In this document: piece after piece, positions 9,460-18,548 of the stretch
How the letters are laid out: each line of letters begins with the position of its first letter
Numbering within the stretch: the stretch's first letter is position 1
Assembly: GCF_035918015.1 (NCBI RefSeq)
Contig: NZ_CP109132.1
Span: 3,162,001 to 3,226,000 of the forward strand
Origin: Streptomyces sp. NBC_01754
GTDB lineage: Bacteria; Actinomycetota; Actinomycetes; Streptomycetales; Streptomycetaceae
Length of the DNA: 64,000 nt
Direction: 5' to 3'
Notes under the pieces: model-generated
The model's database searches: none
What the model was told of the DNA's origin: nothing
Seen by the model: the letters and a program-made list of their open reading frames with translations, nothing else
Translations under genes and position numbers: made by a program

Positions 9460-9518
9460 GATGTTGTTCTCCGTCCGCGAAAAGAAAAAGAAGAGGGTAC
9501 GGCCCGGGAGGGCCGTGT

Positions 9519-10193
9519 TCATGCGGTCCTGCGGCGGCGCAGGGGCGACAGCAGCCGGTCCAGCGCCACGAGGACGCCCTCCACGGCCAGGGCCAGCAGG
9601 GCGACCAGCACGGCACCGGCGAAGACCTGGGCCGTGTCGTACGTGTTGAAGCCGGCGGTGATGATCCGGCCGAGGCCGCCGAGCCCCACCATGGCCGCGA
9701 TCGACGCCGTGGCCACCACCTGGACCGCGGCGGACCGCAGCCCGGTCATGATCATCGGGTAGGCCAGCGGAAGCTCGACCCGCAGGAAGACCTGCCCGCC
9801 GGACATCCCCATACCCCGTGCGGCCTCGATCACCGACCGGTCCACCTCCCGCATGCCGACGTAGGCGTTGGTCAGCAGCGGTGGCACGGCGAACAGCACC
9901 AGTGCGATGACCGTGGGCAGATAGCCGGAGTTGCGCAGGGGCGTGACCATGAAGAGGGCCAGCACGGCGAAGACCGGGATCGCCCGCCCCACGTTCGAGA
10001 GGTTGACCGCGAGCGCGCCCCCCTTGCCGATGTGCCCCAGGTACAGGGCGAGCGGCAGCGCGAGGGCACAGGCCACCACGAGGGCGACCCCGCTGACGTA
10101 CAGGTGCTCGGTGAGGCGGTGCGTGGCGCCGTTCTCCCCCGACCAGTTGGCACCGGTGGTCAGCCAGGCCCAGGCTCCCTCGACGACTCCCAT
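9519..10193 (-). CDS. ABC transporter permease, glycine betaine/choline type
   Basis: 224 residues with about 5-6 membrane helices. The EAA loop EAARGMGMSGGQVFLRVELPLA (about 119-140), which contacts the ATPase, is clear. OpuCB/OpuCD-like. It is separated by only 3 bases from the other permease, so the two are co-translated and probably heterodimerise. Confidence 0.93.
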   Translation of the reverse strand: MGVVEGAWAWLTTGANWSGENGATHRLTEHLYVSGVALVVACALALPLALYLGHIGKGGALAVNLSNVGRAIPVFAVLALFMVTPLRNSGYLPTVIALVLFAVPPLLTNAYVGMREVDRSVIEAARGMGMSGGQVFLRVELPLAYPMIMTGLRSAAVQVVATASIAAMVGLGGLGRIITAGFNTYDTAQVFAGAVLVALLALAVEGVLVALDRLLSPLRRRRTA

Positions 10194-10196
10194 GGG

Positions 10197-10895
10197 TCAG
10201 CCCGCCTTCGCCGCCGGGGCCGCGGGCCCCGGTATCCGGGTCCACGGCGTGAGCAGGCGCTGCACACCGAGCAGCAGCAGGTCCGCCGCCACCGCGAGAA
10301 GCACGCAGAGTACGGACGCGGTGAGGACCTGCGCCTTGAAGAAGCTGGGCAGCGCGTCCTCGATGAGATTGCCCAGACCGCCCTTGCCGACGAGGGAGCC
10401 CACCGTGGTCAGCGCGACGGTCGACACCGTGGCGATCCGCAGGCCGGCCATCAACGCGGGAAGCGCGAGGGGGAGTTCCACTTCCCAGAGAAGCCGGGCG
10501 GGGCCGTAACCCATACCCTTCGCGGCTTCCCTGGCCTCCTGCGGAACGGCTTCGAGGCCCGCCAGGATGTTCCGCACGAGAATGGTCAGCGAATACAGGA
10601 CCAGTCCCGTGACGACCAGCGCGGCGGACAGCCCGAAAAGCGGCAGGAGCAGCGAGAACATCGCCAGCGAGGGCACGGTGTAGAGCACGGTGGTCAGCCC
10701 CAGCACCGGTCCCGCGAAATGCCGGCCGCGGCGGGCGAGCAGGGCCAGCGGGAATGCCACCAGCAGCCCGATCACCACGGAGACCGCGGTGATCCAGATG
10801 TGCTGGACGACGGCGTCGGTCAACTCATGGCTGCGTGAGCGCAGATACTCCCCGCAGATCCAGTCGTTCGCCACCAGGCAGTTCCGCTCGGCCAT
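10197..10895 (-). CDS. ABC transporter permease, glycine betaine/choline type
   Basis: 232 residues and about 6 helices, with EAA motif EAAKGMGYGPARLLWEVELPL. The ATG at 10895 is preceded by GGAGGTGGGGG, a very strong site, so the longer frame from 10964 is rejected. It begins the minus-strand operon permease-permease-lipoprotein. The 132-base gap to the divergent ATPase gene presumably holds both promoters; I see no strong operator in it. Confidence 0.93.
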   Translation of the reverse strand: MAERNCLVANDWICGEYLRSRSHELTDAVVQHIWITAVSVVIGLLVAFPLALLARRGRHFAGPVLGLTTVLYTVPSLAMFSLLLPLFGLSAALVVTGLVLYSLTILVRNILAGLEAVPQEAREAAKGMGYGPARLLWEVELPLALPALMAGLRIATVSTVALTTVGSLVGKGGLGNLIEDALPSFFKAQVLTASVLCVLLAVAADLLLLGVQRLLTPWTRIPGPAAPAAKAG

Positions 10896-11027
10896 CCGTC
10901 CCCCACCTCCCGCGTCGCCCTCGCCGGTCCGATCACCGGCGACCCTATCCCCGAGGACTGACAATCGCCGAGGCTTTCGTATTCCGGCAACATGTCCTTC
11001 ACACCGTCCGCGTCACAATGGGGAACC

Positions 11028-12209
11028 ATGATCCGTTTCGAGCATGTCACCAAGCGCTACGCGGACGGCACCACCGCCGTCGACGACCTTTCCTTCGAGG
11101 TCGCCGAGGGGGAACTGGTCACGCTCGTCGGACCCTCCGGGTGCGGGAAGACGACCACCATGAAGATGGTGAACCGGCTGACCGAACCGACCGACGGCCG
11201 GATATTCCTCGACGGGGACGACATATCCGCCGTCGATCCCGTGCGGCTCCGCCGCCGTATCGGCTATGTGATCCAGCAGGTCGGGCTCTTTCCCCACAAG
11301 ACGGTCCTGGAGAACACCGCGACCGTGCCCCATCTCCTCGGCTGGAAACGGGGAAAGAGCCGTGAGCGCGCCGCCGAACTCCTCGATCTCGTCGGACTCG
11401 ATCCCTCCGTCCACGGTGACCGCTACCCCGAGCAGCTCTCCGGCGGGCAGCGCCAACGGGTGGGCGTGGCACGGGCGCTGGCCGCCGACCCGCCGGTCCT
11501 GCTGATGGACGAGCCCTTCGGCGCGGTGGACCCCGTCGTACGGGAGAGGCTCCAGAACGAGTTCCTCCGGCTCCAGGCGCAGGTGCGCAAGACCGTGCTG
11601 TTCGTCACCCACGACATCGAGGAGGCCGTCCGCCTCGGGGACCGGATCGCCGTCTACGGCCAGGGCCGCATCGAGCAGTTCGACCCGCCCGCCACCGTGC
11701 TCGGAGCGCCGGCGACGCCCTATGTCGCGGACTTCGTCGGGGCGGACCGCGGGCTGAAGCGGCTCTCGGTCACCCCGGTCGAGGAGAGCGACCTCGAACG
11801 GCCGCCGGTCGTCCACCTCGACGACCCGCTGGCGAAGGCGACCGAGCGGCTGCGGGCCGAGGGGGCCCGCTGGGCGGTCGTGCTCGACGGCGAGGACCAG
11901 CTGCACGGCTGGATCCCGGCCGGGGACGTCTCACCGGCGAAGACCGGCGGCACCGTCCGTGAGCACGCCCGGCGCATGGAGGCGTGGCTTCCGCTCGGTG
12001 CCCCCCTCAAGCAGGCGTTCGCCACCATGCTCCAGCACGACGCGGGCTGGATCGCGGTCGTGGACCCGGAGAGCACCGGCCGCTTCCTCGGTGTCCTGAC
12101 CCCGGCCCGACTCCATGAGGCACTGCGCCGCTCCATCGACGCGGACGCGCAGGCCGTCCCACGTGCCGGGGTCGCCGTGGAGACCGTCGCGACGGTCGCC
12201 GGGCCCTGA
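11028..12209 (+). CDS. ABC transporter ATP-binding protein, OpuCA/ProV type
   Basis: 393 residues. Walker A GPSGCGKTT, Q loop QQVGLFPH, signature LSGGQRQR, Walker B VLLMDEPFGAVD and switch His in FVTHDIEE. The C-terminal third (about 255-375) has the spacing of two CBS domains, as in OpuCA, where they sense ionic strength or nucleotides and gate transport under osmotic stress. The divergent permease and lipoprotein genes complete the importer. The split, divergent layout is a little unusual, since the ATPase usually leads the operon. Confidence 0.94.
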   Translation: MIRFEHVTKRYADGTTAVDDLSFEVAEGELVTLVGPSGCGKTTTMKMVNRLTEPTDGRIFLDGDDISAVDPVRLRRRIGYVIQQVGLFPHKTVLENTATVPHLLGWKRGKSRERAAELLDLVGLDPSVHGDRYPEQLSGGQRQRVGVARALAADPPVLLMDEPFGAVDPVVRERLQNEFLRLQAQVRKTVLFVTHDIEEAVRLGDRIAVYGQGRIEQFDPPATVLGAPATPYVADFVGADRGLKRLSVTPVEESDLERPPVVHLDDPLAKATERLRAEGARWAVVLDGEDQLHGWIPAGDVSPAKTGGTVREHARRMEAWLPLGAPLKQAFATMLQHDAGWIAVVDPESTGRFLGVLTPARLHEALRRSIDADAQAVPRAGVAVETVATVAGP

Positions 12210-12216
12210 TCAGTGA

Positions 12217-13338
12217 TCAGTCCGCCGAGAGGCGGCCGCTCATCCACTCCAGCGCCCCGGGGATCTCACGGCGCCAGGTGTTGAAGTTGTGCCCGCCGCT
12301 GTCCAGCACGATCGAGGACACCCGGGCGGGCGCCTTCACCCGCTCGATGAACTGCCTGGTCGCCCGCAGGTTCCCCTCCCCCTTCAGGGAGGTCGTGACC
12401 AGGAAGGACGAGGCGGCCGGTGTCCCGTGGTCCAGGCTCCACAGCAGGTCGGCACGGCGGCGGGCCGCACGGTCGCCGTGGAAGAGGTCACCGGTCGTCG
12501 GGTCCTCGGCCGCCTTGTAGTACGCCGAGAGCCCGGCGCTCGCCGCGAAACGCCCCGGGTGGTGCAGGCCCAGCTTCAGCGCGCAGTAGCCGCCCGTGGA
12601 GTTGCCCATCACGCCCCAGTTCCGGGCCCGCTCGCCGACCCGGTACGTCCGGCTGATCGCCCGCGGCAGGTCCTCGGCGAAGAACGTCTCGGTCCGCGGG
12701 CCGCCCGGGACGTCCACGCACTCGGTGTCCCGGGGCGGCGCCACGGTCGGCCGCAGCATCACCAGGATCATCGGCTGGGCGGCACCCGCCCGCACCCGTT
12801 CCTGGGCGGTACGCGGATAACGCAGGCCCTTGACGAGGTTCTCGGCCGTCCCGGGGTATCCGGTGAGCACGACGACCGCGGGAAACGTCCGCCGGGCGTG
12901 CGCCGGCCGGAAGTACTCCGGCGGCAGATAGACGTACGCCGAGCTGTCGATGCCCGAGGCCGGTCCGGGGATCACGACCTTGTCGATCCGGCCCACCGCC
13001 GCCGGGCGGCTTCCGCCCGGCACGTCCGGCCGCTGCGCCCCGGTGCGCACGACGCCTCCGGACGCGCCCGTCCCCGCGCCGTGGTCGACGACCGTGCCCA
13101 GCTCCTGCTGACGGCCCCACAGGTCGGCCCAGGAGCCGTAGAACAGGAAGGAGTGGTTGGCCAGCAGGCCGACCGCCACGAACACCAGGAGCTGGGTCGC
13201 CAGCAGCAGACAGATCCGCCCGGCCACGGCGGCGGCGCTCCGGGCGGCCATCCGGGGCCAGAGCCAGATGGTGACGGCGAACAGTCCGACGGCCAGTGAT
13301 ACCGCCACGGCCAGAGCGGCGTTGCTGGTGAGACCCAT
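12217..13338 (-). CDS. Membrane-anchored putative esterase (esterase D/mycolyltransferase fold)
   Basis: 373 residues. Three N-terminal hydrophobic segments (about 5-25, 35-60 and possibly the signal-like 60-70) precede an alpha/beta-hydrolase domain with nucleophile elbow GNSTGGYC (Ser near 245) and a late His in DSGGHNFNTW as catalytic base. The fold (PF00756) includes siderophore esterases and antigen-85-like acyltransferases. The membrane anchor places the domain outside the cell. Divergent from the lipid aminoacylation gene at 13478, so a role in envelope lipid modification is possible but inferred. Confidence 0.82.
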   Translation of the reverse strand: MGLTSNAALAVAVSLAVGLFAVTIWLWPRMAARSAAAVAGRICLLLATQLLVFVAVGLLANHSFLFYGSWADLWGRQQELGTVVDHGAGTGASGGVVRTGAQRPDVPGGSRPAAVGRIDKVVIPGPASGIDSSAYVYLPPEYFRPAHARRTFPAVVVLTGYPGTAENLVKGLRYPRTAQERVRAGAAQPMILVMLRPTVAPPRDTECVDVPGGPRTETFFAEDLPRAISRTYRVGERARNWGVMGNSTGGYCALKLGLHHPGRFAASAGLSAYYKAAEDPTTGDLFHGDRAARRRADLLWSLDHGTPAASSFLVTTSLKGEGNLRATRQFIERVKAPARVSSIVLDSGGHNFNTWRREIPGALEWMSGRLSAD

Positions 13339-13477
13339 GGGTGCGAATGAGCTTTCTGTGTGGAAATTCCCGGGAAGCGGATGAACCTGCTCCGTCGATA
13401 CCGCGTCTTAGAGGACGCACATCGTCCGTAGGGCTTCGACCGGCGGACCCAGGAATCTCTCGCGGAGCCACAAAGCG

Positions 13478-15313
13478 ATGTCTGTCACGGAAGATAGAGA
13501 TAAGTCAGGATCGGTTCCGCAGGAGAGCGCGCTCCGCAGGATCCTGCGCGGCCCGCGGCCGGCTGCCGTGCCGTCCCTGGTCGGGAGCGCCTGCGTGGCC
13601 GTCGGGCTGATCGACGTCGCCGCGGGGGTCATCCCACGCTTCCGGCACAGCCGGATACATGCCTTCGCCGAAGTGCTCCCAGGTGCGCTCGGCCCCTTCG
13701 CCGCGGCCCTGTCCCTCAGTTCGGGCGTCCTGCTGCTCCTGCTCGCCCACGGCATCAAGCGGCGCAAGCGGAGCGCCTGGCGGGCCGCCGTCGCACTGCT
13801 GCCCGCGGGCGCGGTGGCGCAGTTCTCCTACCGCCACTCCGTCCTCGGGGCGCTGCTCTCCCTCGCGCTCTGCTTCCTGCTGATCCGCCACCGGGCGGAG
13901 TTCGCCGCGCTTCCGGACCCCCGGAGCCGCTGGCGGGCGCCGGCCAACTTCGTCCTTCTCGGCACCGGATCGCTCGCCCTGGGCCTCGTCGTCGTCAGCG
14001 CGCACCCCGGCCGCGTCGTGGGCGACCCCTCCGTCGCCGACCGGCTCCAGCACGTGCTGTACGGCCTGTTCGGCCTGGAGGGGCCCGTGGACTACACCGG
14101 GTCGGCGTCCTGGACGGTGGCGTACTCCCTGGGCGCGCTCGGCCTGCTGACCGCCGTCACCACGATCTACTTCGCCTTCCGGCCCGAGCACCCGGTCGCC
14201 CGGCTCCGCGAGGACGACGAGGCGCGGTTGCGGGCCCTGCTGGAGCGGCACGGCGGCCGCGACTCCCTGGGGTACTTCGCGCTCCGCCGCGACAAGAGCG
14301 TGATCTTCTCCCCGAGCGGCAAGGCCGCCGTGTGCTACCGCGTGGTGTCCGGGGTGATGCTCGCCTCGGGCGACCCGATCGGCGACGTGGAGGCCTGGCC
14401 GGGTGCCATCGAACGCTTCATGGACGAGGCCCGCGCCCACTCCTGGACCCCGGCGGTGATGGGCTGCGGCGAGACCGGCGGGGAGGTGTGGACGCGCGAG
14501 ACGGGCCTGACCGCGCTGGAGATCGGTGACGAGGCGGTGGTGGAGGTCGCGGACTTCTCCCTCGCCGGGCGGCCGATGCGCAACGTACGCCAGATGGTGA
14601 AGCGCATCGAGCGCAACGGCTACGAGACCCGTGTCCGGCGTGTCCGCGACATCGGCCCCACCGAACTGGACCGCATCCGCCGGGCCGCCGCCGACTGGCG
14701 TGGCACCGACACCGAGCGCGGCTTCTCCATGGCGCTCGGCCGGCTCGGCGACCCGGCGGACGGCGACTGTGTGATCGCCACCGCCCACCTGGCCGAATCC
14801 GGCGAGGACCCGGCCCCGTACGGCGATCTGAAGGCGGTGCTGCACTTCGTGCCGTGGGGCGAGGACGGTCTCTCGCTGGAGCTGATGCGGCGCGACCGGT
14901 CGGCCGATCCGGGCATGAACGAACTCCTGATCGTCGCCTCCCTCCAGGCCGCGTCCCGGCTCTCGGTCACCCGGGTCTCCCTGAACTTCGCCATGTTCCG
15001 CGCCGCCCTCGCCCGCGGTGAACGGCTCGGGGCGGGCCCGGTGCTCCGCCACTGGCGGGGACTGCTGGTCTTCCTGTCGCGGTGGTTCCAGATCGAGTCT
15101 CTGTACAGGTTCAACGCCAAGTTCCGCCCCCGCTGGGAGCCCCGCTTCGTGGTCTTCCGCACGAGCCGGGAGCTGCCCCGGATCGCCCTCGCCGCCCTTC
15201 AGGCGGAGGGTTTCGTGAACCTCGTCCCGCCCCGCCCGTTCCGCCCCCGGCACCCCCGCCCCTGCGACCACCGCGGCGACCGCACCGCCGACCGGGGCGT
15301 CCGGGCAGCCTGA
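13478..15313 (+). CDS. MprF-like phosphatidylglycerol lysyltransferase (DUF2156 domain) membrane protein
   Basis: 611 residues. The N-terminal 220 or so contain about 6 membrane segments; the C-terminal part (about 250-575) is the DUF2156/GNAT-like aminoacyl-phospholipid synthase domain. Family signatures include LGYFALRRDKSVIFSPSGKA, SGDPIGD near 305, and a terminal YRFNAKFRPRWEPRF. Such enzymes transfer an amino acid from charged tRNA to phosphatidylglycerol, lowering surface charge and raising resistance to cationic peptides. The membrane part is shorter than full MprF flippases, so flipping is uncertain. Confidence 0.86.
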   Translation: MSVTEDRDKSGSVPQESALRRILRGPRPAAVPSLVGSACVAVGLIDVAAGVIPRFRHSRIHAFAEVLPGALGPFAAALSLSSGVLLLLLAHGIKRRKRSAWRAAVALLPAGAVAQFSYRHSVLGALLSLALCFLLIRHRAEFAALPDPRSRWRAPANFVLLGTGSLALGLVVVSAHPGRVVGDPSVADRLQHVLYGLFGLEGPVDYTGSASWTVAYSLGALGLLTAVTTIYFAFRPEHPVARLREDDEARLRALLERHGGRDSLGYFALRRDKSVIFSPSGKAAVCYRVVSGVMLASGDPIGDVEAWPGAIERFMDEARAHSWTPAVMGCGETGGEVWTRETGLTALEIGDEAVVEVADFSLAGRPMRNVRQMVKRIERNGYETRVRRVRDIGPTELDRIRRAAADWRGTDTERGFSMALGRLGDPADGDCVIATAHLAESGEDPAPYGDLKAVLHFVPWGEDGLSLELMRRDRSADPGMNELLIVASLQAASRLSVTRVSLNFAMFRAALARGERLGAGPVLRHWRGLLVFLSRWFQIESLYRFNAKFRPRWEPRFVVFRTSRELPRIALAALQAEGFVNLVPPRPFRPRHPRPCDHRGDRTADRGVRAA

Positions 15314-15331
15314 CCCCTCTACGCTGGTTCC

Positions 15332-16192
15332 ATGAGTACGTTGCGAGGACGGGGCACGGTGCGGGGTCTGCCGGAGTGGGACCGCTGTGCGGTCATGGGT
15401 GTCGTCAACGTGACGCCCGACTCCTTCTCCGACGGCGGCCACTGGTTCGACACCACTGCGGCGATCAAACACGGTCTCGAACTGGTGGCCGAGGGCGCGG
15501 ACCTGATCGATGTGGGCGGCGAGTCGACCCGTCCCGGTGCCAGCCGGGTGGACGCCTCGGAGGAACTACGCCGGGTGATCCCCGTCGTACGGGGGCTGGC
15601 CTCGGAGGGCGTCACCCTCTCCGTGGACACCATGCGCGCCCGGGTCGCCGAGCAGGCGGTCGCCGCCGGGGCCACCCTGGTCAACGACGTGAGCGGCGGT
15701 CTCGCGGATACGGACATGGTCCGGGTCGTCGCCGCCGCCGACGTGCCGTTCGTCGTCATGCACTGGCGCGGATTCAGCGAGTCGATGAACAGCCGCGCTG
15801 TCTACGGCGACGTCGTCTCCGAGGTCCTCACGGAGCTCCGCGCACGCATGGACACGGTGGTCGGGGGCGGGGTCGCCCCGGAGAACCTGGTGATCGACCC
15901 GGGTCTCGGCTTCGCCAAGAACGCCGCCCAGGACCTCACCCTCGTCGCCCACCTGGACCGGCTGCACGAACTGGGCCGGCCGCTGCTCGTCGCCGCCTCC
16001 CGCAAACGGTTCCTCGGCCGGGTCCTGGCCGGTGCGGACGGCACCCCGCCCCCGGCCCGCGAGCGCGACGCGGCGACGGCCGCGGTCTCCGCCCTCTCGG
16101 CGAACGCGGGCGCGTGGGCGGTCCGGGTCCACGCGGTACGCGCCACGGCGGACGCCGTGCGGGTCGTCCACGCCGTCGAGGGAGCCGCATGA
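15332..16192 (+). CDS. folP: Dihydropteroate synthase
   Basis: 286 residues. TIM-barrel signatures MGVVNVTPDSFSDGG (about 22-36) and IDVGGESTRPGA (about 60-71) bind pterin-pyrophosphate, DPGLGFAKN is the central motif, and ASRKRFLG lies near the C-terminus. It condenses 6-hydroxymethyl-7,8-dihydropterin pyrophosphate with p-aminobenzoate and is the sulfonamide target. It starts the fol run, and its stop overlaps the next start (ATGA at 16189). Confidence 0.97.
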   Translation: MSTLRGRGTVRGLPEWDRCAVMGVVNVTPDSFSDGGHWFDTTAAIKHGLELVAEGADLIDVGGESTRPGASRVDASEELRRVIPVVRGLASEGVTLSVDTMRARVAEQAVAAGATLVNDVSGGLADTDMVRVVAAADVPFVVMHWRGFSESMNSRAVYGDVVSEVLTELRARMDTVVGGGVAPENLVIDPGLGFAKNAAQDLTLVAHLDRLHELGRPLLVAASRKRFLGRVLAGADGTPPPARERDAATAAVSALSANAGAWAVRVHAVRATADAVRVVHAVEGAA

Positions 16193-16671
16193 ACTCCCCC
16201 CGCGACGACCACGAGGCGGCCGCCGCCGACGTCCGGGCCGTCGAGGAGGCCAACACCGCCTTCTACGAGGCCGTGGAGCGCGGCGACCTCGACGCGCTCT
16301 CGGCGCTCTGGCTGCCGGGCGAGGACCTCACGGTCTCCTGCGTCCATCCCGGCTGGCCGGTGCTCTCGGGCCGGGGCGAGGTCCTGCGCAGCTACGCGCT
16401 GATCATGGCGAACACGGAGTACATCCAGTTCTTCCTGACCGACGTCCAGGTCGCCATGACCGGTGACACCGCCCTGGTGACCTGCACCGAGAACATCCTC
16501 AGCGGGGGCCCGGCCGAGGAGGGCAACGCGCTCGGCCCCCTCGTCGGCCAGCTCGTCGTCGCCACCAACGTCTTCCGGCACACACCGGACGGCTGGAGGC
16601 TCTGGTCGCACCACGGCTCTCCGGTACTGGCGGAAACCGGTGCGGAAGGGGACGAGGAGACTCCCTCCTGA
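16189..16671 (+). CDS. NTF2/SnoaL-like protein in the folate operon
   Basis: 160 residues with the cone-shaped NTF2-like pattern: helix VEEANTAFYEAVERGDLDALSALW, then strands ending in VATNVFRHTPDGWRLWSHHGSPV. No catalytic residues can be assigned with certainty. The 4-base ATGA overlap with folP implies translational coupling and a role linked to the folate pathway or its regulation. As far as I recall this gene keeps its place beside folP in Streptomyces; its function is not established. Confidence 0.82.
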   Translation: MNSPRDDHEAAAADVRAVEEANTAFYEAVERGDLDALSALWLPGEDLTVSCVHPGWPVLSGRGEVLRSYALIMANTEYIQFFLTDVQVAMTGDTALVTCTENILSGGPAEEGNALGPLVGQLVVATNVFRHTPDGWRLWSHHGSPVLAETGAEGDEETPS

Positions 16672-16866
16672 ACGCCTGGTGCGCATGGGGTGGATTGGGC
16701 TCCGGGATCACCGGGTATACGCCGCTCCCGGCCCGTTCCCGGGCCGGTCCGCGTCCCCCCGCGCGTCGGCTCTGTCGGTGCCCGCGGGTAGATTCGAAAA
16801 GACGGCACCCCACCGCCCGCACGCGGCCAGGTGTCACCGGAGACGACAACAGCAGGAGTGATTCGC

Positions 16867-17226
16867 GTGGATCGTGTCGCGCTGCGCGGCCTCAAGGCCC
16901 GCGGGCACCACGGTGTCTTCCCCAAGGAGCGGGAAGAGGGGCAGACCTTCATCGTGGACCTGGTGCTCGGCCTCGACACCCGCCCCGCGGCAGCCGCCGA
17001 CGACCTCACGAAGACCGTGCACTACGGCGTGGTCGCGGAAGAGGTCGTCGCCGTCGTCCGGGGGGAACCGGTCGACCTGATCGAGACCCTCGCGGAACGC
17101 ATCGCGCAGCAGTGCCTCGAGCACGCGGGGGTCGAGGAGGTCGAGGTCGTCGTCCACAAGCCGGACGCCCCGATCACCGTCCCGTTCGACGACGTGACCA
17201 TCACCATCACCCGGAGCCGAGTATGA
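16867..17226 (+). CDS. folB: Dihydroneopterin aldolase
   Basis: 119 residues, normal family length. LRGLKARGHHGVFPKEREEGQ (N-terminal signature with the active-site Glu) and a central VHYGVV segment define the family. It cleaves 7,8-dihydroneopterin to 6-hydroxymethyl-dihydropterin plus glycolaldehyde. The GTG at 16867 has AGGAG 9 bases upstream. A 195-base gap before it may hold a separate promoter; its stop overlaps folK (ATGA). Confidence 0.96.
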   Translation: MDRVALRGLKARGHHGVFPKEREEGQTFIVDLVLGLDTRPAAAADDLTKTVHYGVVAEEVVAVVRGEPVDLIETLAERIAQQCLEHAGVEEVEVVVHKPDAPITVPFDDVTITITRSRV

Positions 17227-17834
17227 CCGCTTTTTCCACCGAGGGGCAGAGCGACCCGACCGTCCAGCCGGTCCCCGCCGCAGTCGTCGAGCAGGTGGAC
17301 GCCGCGGACGTCACCCTCTCGAACCCCAAACGGGCCGTGATCGCCCTCGGCTCGAACCTCGGCAACCGCCTGGAGACCCTCCAGGGCGCCGTCGACGCCC
17401 TGGAGGACACCCCCGGCCTCCGGGTCAAGGCCGTCTCCCCGGTGTACGAGACGGAGCCCTGGGGCGTCGCCCCGGCCTCCCAGCCGTCGTACTTCAACGC
17501 GGTGGTCGTCGTGAAGACGACCCTGCCCCCGTCCTCCCTGCTGGAGCGCGGCCAGGCCATCGAGGAAGCCTTCGAGCGGGTCCGCGAGGAGCGCTGGGGC
17601 CCCAGGACCCTGGACGTCGACATCGTGTCGTACGCCGACGTCGTCTCCGACGACCCGATGCTGACCCTTCCGCACCCGCGCGCCCACGAACGCGCCTTCG
17701 TCCTCGCCCCGTGGCACGACGTGGAACCCGAGGCCCAGCTGCCCGGCTCCGGCCCGGTCGCCGACCTGCTGGCCGGTGTCGGCAGCGACGGGGTGCTTCC
17801 CCGGGCCGACCTGGAACTCCGCCTGCCCGAGTAG
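17223..17834 (+). CDS. folK: 2-amino-4-hydroxy-6-hydroxymethyldihydropteridine pyrophosphokinase
   Basis: 203 residues, with a 37-residue N-terminal extension ahead of the catalytic core. ALGSNLGNR (ATP loop), VSPVYETEPWG and the RWGPRTLDVDIV signature with the metal-binding Asp pair are all intact. It pyrophosphorylates hydroxymethyl-dihydropterin, the substrate of FolP. The start overlaps the folB stop. Confidence 0.96.
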   Translation: MTAFSTEGQSDPTVQPVPAAVVEQVDAADVTLSNPKRAVIALGSNLGNRLETLQGAVDALEDTPGLRVKAVSPVYETEPWGVAPASQPSYFNAVVVVKTTLPPSSLLERGQAIEEAFERVREERWGPRTLDVDIVSYADVVSDDPMLTLPHPRAHERAFVLAPWHDVEPEAQLPGSGPVADLLAGVGSDGVLPRADLELRLPE

Positions 17835-17950
17835 TCGTTAGGCTCAGGGGTACCACGACCCGGGTCCCGGGTCATCGGGTACGACGACGACACAGGCGGC
17901 GTCCGGCACGGCGGCGCCCGGCACCGGCGCGGCGAAGGGCGGCATTCTCG

Positions 17951-18433
17951 GTGAAGCAACTACGGCTCGGGCCGCTGGCCGGACTTCTCGCCGGGGCCGG
18001 CGTGCTGTCCTGGGCCGGCGCCCGCCTCTGGGACTCGCTGGGGAGCCTGCCGAGCGTGCCCCTCGCCGCACCCGTCGTGCTCGCCGTGATCGCCGTCGTC
18101 CTGCTCGCCGCGGCCCTGTCGATACGGTCACGGCTGCGCGCCCAGCGGGAGCGCCGGCCGGGGGCCAGCGGCGTCGAGCCGCTGATGGCGGCCCGTGCGG
18201 TGGTCTTCGGCCAGGCGAGCGCCCTCGTCGCGTCCCTGGTCGCCGGGATGTACGGGGGCGTCTGCGTCTTCATGCTCGGCTACCTCGACATCCCGCCCCG
18301 GCGCGACCAGGCGATCTACGCGGGGGCGGCGGTCCTGGCCGGCATCGCGATCGTCGCCGCCGCCGTCTTCCTGGAGCGTGTCTGCAAGCTCCCGGAGGAC
18401 GGCGACGACAACGGCGGCACCGCCGCGGCCTGA
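17951..18433 (+). CDS. DUF3180 membrane protein
   Basis: 160 residues, GTG start, four hydrophobic segments (about 7-28, 38-58, 85-105 and 118-138), and a short acidic tail. This small actinobacterial family habitually follows folK; its role is unknown. A 116-base gap separates it from folK, and it is convergent with folE. Confidence 0.85.
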   Translation: MKQLRLGPLAGLLAGAGVLSWAGARLWDSLGSLPSVPLAAPVVLAVIAVVLLAAALSIRSRLRAQRERRPGASGVEPLMAARAVVFGQASALVASLVAGMYGGVCVFMLGYLDIPPRRDQAIYAGAAVLAGIAIVAAAVFLERVCKLPEDGDDNGGTAAA

Positions 18434-18548
18434 CACCGACGCCACGGCACAGCCACAGGGGCCCTGACCCGGGACACACCCGTGCGGTGCCGGCGGGAAT
18501 CCCTCGGACCCGCCCGGTGTTGGGATGCGGCCCCCGCCCCTGGACGGG

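Noticed and set aside
18434..18548. Terminator between the DUF3180 and folE genes
   Set aside because: Expected between convergent genes, but I found no clear uninterrupted stem.
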